Virus record (IMG/VR): IMGVR_UViG_3300032893_000049
Span: 1-59,732 of that record
DNA: 59,732 nt
Reading direction: 5' to 3' (one strand)
Source: a virus
The position numbers and the translations under genes are program-made. The notes under the pieces are model-generated. The model searched no databases. It saw only the letters and a program-made list of their open reading frames with translations, and was not told where the DNA came from. Every line of letters begins with the position of its first letter. Positions within the stretch are counted from its first letter, which is position 1. Shown here in pieces: positions 36,679 through 42,933 of the stretch.

Positions 36679-36752
36679 GGTGGGCGACGGGACTCGAACC
36701 CGCAGCCTCCGCTGCCACAGAGCGACGCTCCACCCACCGAGCTCCACCCACC
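36679..36752 (-). tRNA. tRNA-His (GUG)
   Basis: Acceptor GTGGGTG/CGCCCAC, anticodon stem TCGCT/AGCGG with loop CTGTGGC (GUG), T-arm GCGGG TTCGAGT CCCGT, and the His identity pair G-1:C73. Position 8 is G rather than U. Like tRNA-Tyr at 6760 it is a queuosine-type (GUN) tRNA. Confidence 0.88.
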
Positions 36753-36857
36753 ACAAGCCAGCCTGCCACCCGCCACCGACAGCCCGCACCGCCATAACCC
36801 GCCCCCCGCGGGCACGACCCCCCATCTCATGACGGTCTCAGGCTCGGGGAGGGTGTC

Positions 36858-37520
36858 ATGGCGGTGGCGATCTGCGGCGCGAAGAAGCGGCAGGGTGACG
36901 GCACCTGCGGCCAGCCGGCCGGGTGGGGCACCGACCACCTCGGGATCGGGTCGTGCAAGCTGCACGGCGGGAACACCCCAGGTCAGCGGCAGAAGGCCCG
37001 GGAGGAGCAGACCCGGCAGTTGGCCCGCACGCTCGGGGTGCCGGTGGAGGGCCTGGACCCGAAGGAGTCGATCCTGCGGGAGATCGCCTGGTCGGCGGGG
37101 CACGTCGCCTGGTACCGGGCGCAGGTGCAGGCGCTGGACCCGGACGCCCTGGTCCGGGGGGTCCGGCGGGTCGAGGTGACGACCTACTCGGGGTTCCAGG
37201 TGGGGGAGGAGCGCACCCAGGAGGCCGGCCCGGACGTGCATCTGCTGCTGCGGCTCTACAACGAGGAACGGGACCGGCACACGAAGCTGTGCGTGGACGC
37301 GATCCGGTTGGGGATCGAGGAGCGCCGGGTGCAGCTGCAGTCCGAGCAGGGCGCGCGGCTGGTGGAGGGCCTGGGCTGGCTGGTGGCGCTGACGGCGTCC
37401 AAGCTGTCTCTGCAGGCGCAGGCGCTGGACGTGATGCGGGCCGCGGTGGGGGAGCTGCTGCGGGTGCTGGCGTCGGGTGCGCCGTTCCCGAGAGTGCCGG
37501 CCGCGCTCACCGCGGGCTGA
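36858..37520 (+). CDS. terS: Terminase small subunit-like protein, 220 aa
   Basis: The N-terminus CGAKKRQGDGTCGQPAGWGT, then HLGIGSCKLHGGNTPGQRQK, is the Cys/His motif common in actinophage proteins annotated as small terminase. The rest is helical with a central coiled coil (HLLLRLYNEERDRHTKLCVD, RLGIEERRVQLQSEQGARLV), as expected for an oligomeric DNA-recognition ring. ATG 36858 follows GGGAGGG. It is unusually far (about 9.6 kb) from the large subunit, so the assignment is less secure than the others. Confidence 0.6.
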   Translation: MAVAICGAKKRQGDGTCGQPAGWGTDHLGIGSCKLHGGNTPGQRQKAREEQTRQLARTLGVPVEGLDPKESILREIAWSAGHVAWYRAQVQALDPDALVRGVRRVEVTTYSGFQVGEERTQEAGPDVHLLLRLYNEERDRHTKLCVDAIRLGIEERRVQLQSEQGARLVEGLGWLVALTASKLSLQAQALDVMRAAVGELLRVLASGAPFPRVPAALTAG

Positions 37521-37569
37521 GTACCACCTGCGGAAACGTGACACTCGAACCGGTCGGTAACTTGCCGGG

Positions 37570-38097
37570 TCAGGCCTCCCGGGCGGTCACGCTGACGGTG
37601 GTGCCCTGCCAGGGCTGGCCCGGGAATCCCGCCGGGTCCTCTCGGTGCAACCTGGCGCGCTGCTGCGCACTGGCGCGGTCGCGGTCCTCACCGAACCCGC
37701 CATTGCCGCAGGAGCACACCCAGACGGTGTGGAACTCACGCCGGTAGCGCCCGCACGACCCGTTGCTCTTGGTGATGTACCGCTCCCCGTTGTCTACCTC
37801 GAATGTGCGGGTCCGGTGGCCGCCGGCGCGCCGGGCGACCTTGGCGTTGTACCCGTGCTCGGTGAGCACCATCGCCAGGGACGGCACGTCGGAGTCGAGC
37901 AGCACCCAGAACTTGCCGCTGAGGTGGGTCCGGGCGGGCCGCACCCGGTCCGGGGCGAACCCGGCGGCGCGAGCGGCCTTGACCGCCTCAGCCTTGGTCC
38001 GCCACCTCATCGACTCGTGGTGGACCACGAGCCAGCCCCGCTCGTCGGTGCGGATCGGGAAGCGCGCACCAGCGTGGTGCACCTGCGGCTCGGTCAC
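37570..38097 (-). CDS. Hypothetical protein, 175 aa
   Basis: ATG 38097. The middle has HLSGKFWVLLDSDVPSLAMV and EHGYNAKVARRAGGHRTRTF, then ERYITKSNGSCGRYRREFHT and VWVCSCGNGGFGEDRDRASA, a possible CxC zinc element with a helical end. No family recognised. It is the last gene of a three-gene leftward insert within an otherwise rightward region and faces the terS-like gene. Confidence 0.6.
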   Translation of the reverse strand: MTEPQVHHAGARFPIRTDERGWLVVHHESMRWRTKAEAVKAARAAGFAPDRVRPARTHLSGKFWVLLDSDVPSLAMVLTEHGYNAKVARRAGGHRTRTFEVDNGERYITKSNGSCGRYRREFHTVWVCSCGNGGFGEDRDRASAQQRARLHREDPAGFPGQPWQGTTVSVTAREA

Positions 38098-38112
38098 GGT
38101 CGGCTCCTCCTG

Positions 38113-38487
38113 TCAGCGGTAGTTGCGCCGGTACGCGGTGACGCCGCAGCGGCCGCAGATCTCCCAGTCGGGGGTCGGCTCGTCCACCCAGTCGTGGGCG
38201 CCGCCGGTCTCGTGGCACGGCTCGTCGGCCGGGTCCACCTCGTCGGCCTGGTCCTCGACCAGGGTGACGACGCGGTCGAGGCGGGCCCAGCGGCCGTCGG
38301 GGAAGACGACCCGCGGGTACCCCTGGTGGAACCCGTCGATGGTGCCGACCATCTCCTGGCCCTCCCAGGTGGTGAAGATCGCCTTGCGGCCGATCCACCA
38401 CGGGCGGGAGTCCTCGCCGGGCATGAACTGTCCGGTGATGGGGTGCTTGCCGTCGGCCCGGTAGGTGACGGTGCGGGTGGCCTGCAT
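38113..38487 (-). CDS. Hypothetical protein, 124 aa
   Basis: ATG 38487. The protein contains GEDSRPWWIGRKAIFTTWEG, MVGTIDGFHQGYPRVVFPDG (an SH3-like beta barrel pattern) and a C-terminal CHETGGAHDWVDEPTPDWEI ending CGRCGVTAY, a zinc-ribbon-like arrangement. No family recognised. Confidence 0.6.
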   Translation of the reverse strand: MQATRTVTYRADGKHPITGQFMPGEDSRPWWIGRKAIFTTWEGQEMVGTIDGFHQGYPRVVFPDGRWARLDRVVTLVEDQADEVDPADEPCHETGGAHDWVDEPTPDWEICGRCGVTAYRRNYR

Positions 38488-38496
38488 GTCTGCTCC

Positions 38497-38865
38497 TCAG
38501 GGGTTGAGGCCGTGGCGCCGCAGGGCGGCGAGGTCGATCTGGGCGTACCTGGCGTAGGCCTTGAGCTCGCCGAGGGCGCCCCGGTAGCCGGTGGCGCGGT
38601 CCCGGCCGGGCTGGCGGGAGGTGCCGCCGAGGCGCGGGTCGTAGTTGCCGCGGTAGATGGTGCCCCACAGGACCCGCCCGGACTTGGCGCCGACCTCGAT
38701 GACGCCGAACCCGGCGAACTCGCCGGTGCCGTTGAGGGCGATGCGGTACTTGCCGCGGTAGACGTCCTGGAGGACGGGCTGCAGGCCGAGCTTGGCGGCG
38801 AGGTTGATCAGCCGCTGGGCGGAGGTGGACGGGGCCGGCGCCGGGCGGGTGGTCTGGGTGGCCAT
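38497..38865 (-). CDS. Hypothetical protein, 122 aa
   Basis: ATG 38865 follows AGGAGGAC. After a Pro/Ala/Thr-rich start it has SAQRLINLAAKLGLQPVLQD and beta strands (KYRIALNGTGEFAGFGVIEV, GRVLWGTIYRGNYDPRLGG), then LKAYARYAQIDLAALRRHGL. It is the first gene expressed from promoter f. Leader of about 140 bases; no family recognised. Confidence 0.6.
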   Translation of the reverse strand: MATQTTRPAPAPSTSAQRLINLAAKLGLQPVLQDVYRGKYRIALNGTGEFAGFGVIEVGAKSGRVLWGTIYRGNYDPRLGGTSRQPGRDRATGYRGALGELKAYARYAQIDLAALRRHGLNP

Positions 38866-39005
38866 GTCGTCCTCCTGTGGTTGTGGTGGGTGCTCGGTCC
38901 GGCCCCCGGCTACTACTCCGGTGTGCTCCGCTCCCCGTCACGCCTGCGGCGTCGGCGGTGGCTGTCCGGCTGCTTCGCCGGGGGCCGTTCCTTGCTGACA
39001 GGACT

Positions 39006-39034
39006 ATTAAACCGTACATGCGGCTGCCAGTCAA
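39006..39034 (-). promoter_or_regulatory. SigA-like palindromic promoter (family member f)
   Basis: Minus-strand TTGACT, 17-base spacer, TTTAAT, AGTCCT. The spacer holds GCCG/CGGT. It drives the leftward insert 38865-37570 and is divergent from promoter g. Confidence 0.85.
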
Positions 39035-39058
39035 GTCCTGACGAAATAGGGATCCGGC

Positions 39059-39087
39059 TTGACTGTAGACCTGATTTACGGTTTACT
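39059..39087 (+). promoter_or_regulatory. SigA-like leaderless promoter (family member g)
   Basis: TTGACT, 17-base spacer, TTTACT, AGTCAC, ATG at 39094. The mRNA is expected to start at or next to the ATG. Confidence 0.85.
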
Positions 39088-39093
39088 AGTCAC

Positions 39094-39426
39094 ATGATGA
39101 CGCCGGACATCACCTGCACCCGGTGCGGGCGGCCCCTCACCAGCCCGGCCAGCGTCAAGGCCAGGATGGGCGCCACCTGCGCGAGGCGGGTCCGTCAGGC
39201 CCGCGAGGTCGCCGCCACGTTCAAGGCCCGGCAGGTGGAGAAGGCGCTGGAGGTGTTGGACCTGCACGCGATCGTGCTGGCCCGCAGGGGGCGCCGGGTG
39301 TTCCGGGTGGTGTCGTCGGACGGGTCGCGCCGCTACCTGACGACGGTGCGGGCGTGCACGTGCCCGGCTGGGGCGAAGGGGCGTCCGTGTTACCACCGGG
39401 CCGCCGCCGTCCTCCTCACTGCTTGA
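39094..39426 (+). CDS. DUF6011/SWIM-like zinc-binding protein, 110 aa (leaderless)
   Basis: The N-terminus CTRCGRPLTSPASVKARMGA followed by TCARR is DUF6011-like, and the C-terminus RACTCPAGAKGRPCYHRAAA is a SWIM zinc finger (CxCxnCxH). Between them lies a basic strand region (ARRGRRVFRVVSSDGSRRYL). SWIM domains bind DNA or proteins. ATG 39094 is placed by the leaderless promoter. Confidence 0.8.
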   Translation: MMTPDITCTRCGRPLTSPASVKARMGATCARRVRQAREVAATFKARQVEKALEVLDLHAIVLARRGRRVFRVVSSDGSRRYLTTVRACTCPAGAKGRPCYHRAAAVLLTA

Positions 39427-39451
39427 CAGATGACCGTATCTACGGTCTAAT
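39423..39451 (+). promoter_or_regulatory. SigA-like leaderless promoter (family member h)
   Basis: TTGACA, 17-base spacer, TCTAAT, AGTCAC, ATG at 39458. The spacer has the best palindrome of the family, GACCGTA-TC-TACGGTC. The -35 box overlaps the end of the upstream gene. Confidence 0.85.
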
Positions 39452-39457
39452 AGTCAC

Positions 39458-40378
39458 ATGATGAACGACGCCCCCCGCCACCGCCACTACCTCGGCTCCT
39501 GCCCCACCTGCGGGCACGGCCTCGCCAACACCGAAACCGCCACCGCCACCTGCACCAACTGCTCCACCACCGTCGTCCTCTCCCGCATCATCGCCGTCTA
39601 CGCCGAGCACGCCCCCTGCGACGCCTCCTGCATGTACGCCGCCGGCCCCAACTGCTCGTGCAACTGCGGCGGAGACAACCACGGCCGCGGCTACATCGCC
39701 CCCGTCGGTGAGCGCCCCGTCTGGGTGACCAAGCGGGACACCGACCGCCACGCCGCCAAGCTGGCCCGCGCCGAGGCCAAGGCCCGCGACGAGCGCACCG
39801 CCGCCCAGCGCGAGCAGGACCGCCTCCTCGCCCAGCACCCGCAGCTGGCCCGCCTCACCCACTGCCAGGACGGGTCGGACTTCATGGCCGACATGCTCAG
39901 CGCGTTCGAGGCCGGCAAGATGACCCCCCGCCAGGCCGACGCCGCCGCCCGCGCCGTCGACCGGCACGAAGTCCGGGAGGCCCGCCGCGCCGAGCAGGCC
40001 GCCCGCGTCCAGGCCGCCGTCGAAGCCGGCGTGACCCTCCCCACCGGCCGGGTCACCATCACCGGCGAGATCGTGTCGATCCGGGAGCAGGAGAACCCCT
40101 TCTCGTACAACAGCAGCACCTGGAAGATGGTCGTCGCCTCCCCGGAGGGCTGGCGGGTGTGGATGACCTGCCCGGACAACCTGGTGTCGCAGGCGATGGA
40201 CGAGCAGTACGCGGCGCAGACCAGCGCGGGGTCCAAGACGTTCGTGCCCTGGACGCAGTACCTGCTGGGCCGTGAGGTGACCGTCACCGTGACGATCAGC
40301 CCGTCGGACAAGGACCCGCTGTTCGGGTTCGGCAAGACCCCGAAGAAGGCGACGGTGGGGCAGCCCGTCGCGGCGTGA
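39458..40378 (+). CDS. Hypothetical Cys-rich/coiled-coil protein, 306 aa (leaderless)
   Basis: ATG 39458 lies six bases after promoter h. The first 70 residues contain CPTCGHGLANTETATATCTN and CSTTVV, then CDASCMYAAGPNCSCNCGGD, a double zinc-binding unit. A charged coiled coil follows (AKLARAEAKARDERTAAQRE), and the C-terminal 110 residues form an OB-like beta domain (GRVTITGEIVSIREQENPFS, WKMVVASPEGWRVWMTCPDN). Such proteins are common in actinophages and of unknown function, perhaps nucleic acid binding. Confidence 0.7.
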   Translation: MMNDAPRHRHYLGSCPTCGHGLANTETATATCTNCSTTVVLSRIIAVYAEHAPCDASCMYAAGPNCSCNCGGDNHGRGYIAPVGERPVWVTKRDTDRHAAKLARAEAKARDERTAAQREQDRLLAQHPQLARLTHCQDGSDFMADMLSAFEAGKMTPRQADAAARAVDRHEVREARRAEQAARVQAAVEAGVTLPTGRVTITGEIVSIREQENPFSYNSSTWKMVVASPEGWRVWMTCPDNLVSQAMDEQYAAQTSAGSKTFVPWTQYLLGREVTVTVTISPSDKDPLFGFGKTPKKATVGQPVAA

Positions 40379-40411
40379 GGGGACCGGGGCCGACTACCCC
40401 GCACCGCCTCG

Positions 40412-40447
40412 GAAGGCCCCCACCTGTGACCACGGGAGGGGGCCTTC
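40412..40447 (+). terminator. Terminator after the 306-aa gene
   Basis: Ten-base arms GAAGGCCCCC and complement with a 16-base loop, overlapping the upstream of the next start. Confidence 0.65.
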
Positions 40448-40450
40448 GTC

Positions 40451-40681
40451 GTGCGCAGGTTCCAACTCCACCGCCACGCCGACGTGAGTGGCGTGTCCGG
40501 GACGGGTGTGGTCGCTGAGGGCGTCGCCTTCACCGACGGCACCACCGTCATCCGGTGGCTGTCCGACACCCCCTCCACCGTCTTGTGGCCCTCCATTGAC
40601 GCCGCGATGCGCGTGCACGGCAACGGCGGCGCCACCGAACTGCGGTGGCTCGACCCCGACACACCCCGCCACCTCTGGTGA
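40451..40681 (+). CDS. Hypothetical protein, 76 aa
   Basis: GTG start. RRFQLHRHADVSGVSGTGVV, AEGVAFTDGTTVIRWLSDTP and TVLWPSIDAAMRVHGNGGAT resemble a small family of uncharacterised actinophage proteins. No catalytic motif. It lies right after the terminator at 40412. Confidence 0.6.
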   Translation: MRRFQLHRHADVSGVSGTGVVAEGVAFTDGTTVIRWLSDTPSTVLWPSIDAAMRVHGNGGATELRWLDPDTPRHLW

Positions 40682-40722
40682 CCCGAGGCCGCCACCGAGC
40701 AGGCCCGCCACCACCCCCAGCA

Positions 40723-40743
40723 CCGCCCCGCGTCACGGGGCGG
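40723..40743 (+). terminator. Hairpin after the 76-aa gene
   Basis: Eight-base perfect arms CCGCCCCG/CGGGGCGG with a 5-base loop, 42 bases past the stop. Confidence 0.55.
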
Positions 40744-40779
40744 CACCTGCCGCGCCAACACCTGTCGAGGAGCTTCCCC

Positions 40780-41043
40780 GTGGCCGTCCAGATCACCGCG
40801 TTCACCGTCCCCGCCGCCGCCACCGCCGGCGTCCCCTTCCCCGCCACCGTCACCGCCGCCGGCGGCGCCTCCCGCACCATCACCCTCACCGCCACCGCCA
40901 CCGACCTCGCCGGCGGCACCGCCACCCAGGACGCCCAGGTCGTCGTCACCGACCCCGTCACCATCCGGCTCACCACCAACGACCCCAACACCGTGATCAC
41001 GCCCGGCGCGCAGCCCGGCGAGTTCACCGTCGTCGCCAACTGA
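40780..41043 (+). CDS. Ig-like repeat protein, 87 aa
   Basis: GTG 40780 follows GAGGAG. The whole product is beta-rich: QITAFTVPAAATAGVPFPAT, SRTITLTATATDLAGGTATQ, DAQVVVTDPVTIRLTTNDPN. It resembles a single Ig-like domain of phage decoration or adhesion proteins and probably belongs to the virion surface. It is followed by a second, shorter beta-rich gene. Confidence 0.6.
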   Translation: MAVQITAFTVPAAATAGVPFPATVTAAGGASRTITLTATATDLAGGTATQDAQVVVTDPVTIRLTTNDPNTVITPGAQPGEFTVVAN

Positions 41044-41045
41044 CC

Positions 41046-41216
41046 GTGCGGCTGCCGCTTCCCCCGCTGCACCGGCGCGCCCGCACCATCCGGCTCACCG
41101 CCACAGCTGTCGCAGCCGACGGCACCACCGCGACCCGCACCGTCCGGGTGCGGGTGAACCCCCGCCCGCCCCGACACCGCCACGAACCAGCCCGGCCCTG
41201 GCGGCACGTCCGCTGA
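41046..41216 (+). CDS. Short beta-rich protein, 56 aa
   Basis: GTG 41046. RRARTIRLTATAVAADGTTA followed by TRTVRVRVNP mirrors strands of the preceding Ig-like gene, then a very basic RHRHEPARPWRHVR tail. It may be a partial duplicate of that gene. Small, with moderate support from spacing. Confidence 0.45.
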   Translation: MRLPLPPLHRRARTIRLTATAVAADGTTATRTVRVRVNPRPPRHRHEPARPWRHVR

Positions 41217-41227
41217 GAGGAGCACCG

Positions 41228-41425
41228 ATGGCCCTCGACCCGTCCCAGGTGGACGAGGAGTCCCGCGCCAACGCCCACGACCTGCTCAACGAGCTGGAGG
41301 AGACGCTGACCGGCCGGTTCGGCGCGTCGAACCCGGCCCGCGTCGAGCAGCTCAAGGCGCACCTGCCCACCCTCCACATGATCGTCGACCACCTGCACGA
41401 GGAGACCCCGGGCGTCCCCGCCTGA
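41228..41425 (+). CDS. Hypothetical helical protein, 65 aa
   Basis: ATG 41228 follows GAGAGGAG. The acidic helical sequence (ESRANAHDLLNELEETLTGR, VEQLKAHLPTLHMIVDHLHE) suggests a small oligomeric structural or adaptor protein. No family recognised. Confidence 0.6.
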   Translation: MALDPSQVDEESRANAHDLLNELEETLTGRFGASNPARVEQLKAHLPTLHMIVDHLHEETPGVPA

Positions 41426-41460
41426 CACCCGGAGCACCACCCCACCGCACCCCACCCCGG

Positions 41461-41491
41461 AGCCCCGGACCGCCCTTGCGCGGCCGGGGCT
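41461..41491 (+). terminator. Terminator with T-run
   Basis: Arms AGCCCCGG/CCGGGGCT with a 15-base loop followed by TTTCG, between genes ending 41425 and starting 41514. Confidence 0.65.
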
Positions 41492-41513
41492 TTCGCATGC
41501 CCGGAGGAGACAC

Positions 41514-42026
41514 ATGTCCCGCTTCGCCGCCGCCGTCGAGTCCCAGACCGCCCAGGCGGCGGGGGCCCCGTCCGGCACCACCTTCAACGGCTACTTCGCC
41601 GCCCTCGTCGCGGGCGCGTCCGCGAACTTCAAGATCCGCCGCGTGCAGCTCGGTGTCCGCGCCGGCGCCTCGGTCCCCACCTCCCAGCAGATGACCATCG
41701 CCGTCTACCGGCAGACCGTCCGCGTCGTCGGCACCGGCTTCTCCACCAGCACCGGCAACGCCCTGGACCCCCGTGGCGCCGCCACCGCCATCACCGGCAT
41801 CGACGTCACCACCGCCACGGCCGCCGGCACCACCGGCCCCACGATCGCCGCGAACCCCCTCTACCGGTGGTCGTTCAACACCCAGTCCACTCTCGACCTG
41901 CCGCACGAGCTGCTGGAGGAGCTGATCTGCGACCAGGGCACCGCCAACGGCATTGCTTTCGTCAACATCGGCAACGCCCTCCCGGCCGCGCACCTGTTCA
42001 GCTTGGGTCTGGAGTGGGAGGAATAG
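41514..42026 (+). CDS. Putative virion protein, 170 aa
   Basis: ATG behind GGAGGAG. The sequence is Ala/Thr/Gly-rich and beta-rich (GTTFNGYFAALVAGASANFK, IRRVQLGVRAGASVPTSQQM, WSFNTQSTLDLPHELLEELI), with no charged clusters, typical of head decoration or fibre components. A terminator follows. Function inferred from composition and late-region position only. Confidence 0.6.
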   Translation: MSRFAAAVESQTAQAAGAPSGTTFNGYFAALVAGASANFKIRRVQLGVRAGASVPTSQQMTIAVYRQTVRVVGTGFSTSTGNALDPRGAATAITGIDVTTATAAGTTGPTIAANPLYRWSFNTQSTLDLPHELLEELICDQGTANGIAFVNIGNALPAAHLFSLGLEWEE

Positions 42027-42049
42027 ACCCCAGTCCGGAGAAGTAGCCG

Positions 42050-42080
42050 CGTGAACCCGTTGCGACCCAACGGGTTCACG
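42050..42080 (+). terminator. Terminator
   Basis: A 13-bp perfect stem (arm CGTGAACCCGTTG) with a 5-base loop, 24 bases after the stop at 42026. Confidence 0.8.
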
Positions 42081-42109
42081 CCTGGCCCCTGATGTGAGGA
42101 GAACCAGCC

Positions 42110-42382
42110 GTGGCCGTGCTCGCCGGCAACCAGGTCACCTACGTGATGGGCGACAGCCGCACCGACCTCATGGCGCTGTACGCCATCCGCAACGTCAACA
42201 CCGGCGACACCCTCGACGTGTCCGCCCAGTTCACCTCCGCCAAGCTCGCCGTGGTCCTGTGGACCACCACCGCGAAGTCCGACAAGCTCACCGCCCCCGT
42301 CAACAACGTCGTCACCCTGTCCACGGCCAACCTCGCCAACGACGCGGGCTGGCTGATGGTCTGGGGAGCCGGAGGCGTGTAA
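42110..42382 (+). CDS. Putative virion protein, 90 aa
   Basis: GTG behind GAGGAG. Beta-rich and neutral (VTYVMGDSRTDLMALYAIRN, DTLDVSAQFTSAKLAVVLWT, NDAGWLMVWG). Probably a small decoration or structural protein. Its stop overlaps the next ATG (TAATG). Confidence 0.55.
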   Translation: MAVLAGNQVTYVMGDSRTDLMALYAIRNVNTGDTLDVSAQFTSAKLAVVLWTTTAKSDKLTAPVNNVVTLSTANLANDAGWLMVWGAGGV

Positions 42383-42918
42383 TGAGCCGCGCCTACTGGG
42401 TGGCGCCGCTCCCGCCGATGCACACCGCGGACGGGACGGCCCTGGCCAACTCCACCACCCTCACCGACATCTCCCCAGCCCCGTCCATCACGATCCCCGC
42501 GAACCTGCTGGAGGCCGGGTCGGAGCTGGAACTGTGGGCGCAGGGCAACTTCTCCACCACCGGCACCCCCACCCTGCTGATCGGCTTCTACTACGGCGGT
42601 GTCGCCGGTGTCGCGCTCGGCGCGACCACCGCGGTCACCACCGGGTCCGGTGCCGCGTCGTGGCCGTTCATCGCCCACTACCGGGGCGTGGTCCGCGCCT
42701 CCGGTAGCTCCGGGTCGATCCTCGGGCAGGGGTACTGCGTGCTCGGCACCAGCCTCACCGCCGGGCAGGTGAACATGCTGCCCGCCACCGCCGCGGCCCG
42801 CACCGTCACGATCGACACGACCACCGCGAAGGCCATCACCGTTGGCGCGCAGTGGGGCACCGCATCGAGCTCCAACACGATCACCCTGAACGACATCTCG
42901 GTCAAGCTCGTGTCCTGA
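42382..42918 (+). CDS. Putative virion surface protein, 178 aa
   Basis: An Ala/Gly/Thr/Ser-rich beta protein: LTDISPAPSITIPANLLEAG, ELELWAQGNFSTTGTPTLLI, GFYYGGVAGVALGATTAVTT and a C-terminal SSNTITLNDISVKLVS. The pattern is that of jelly-roll-like fibre or decoration proteins in phages. It lies immediately upstream of the giant repeat protein. Confidence 0.6.
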   Translation: MSRAYWVAPLPPMHTADGTALANSTTLTDISPAPSITIPANLLEAGSELELWAQGNFSTTGTPTLLIGFYYGGVAGVALGATTAVTTGSGAASWPFIAHYRGVVRASGSSGSILGQGYCVLGTSLTAGQVNMLPATAAARTVTIDTTTAKAITVGAQWGTASSSNTITLNDISVKLVS

Positions 42919-42933
42919 GCGGGGTGGTCGGCC

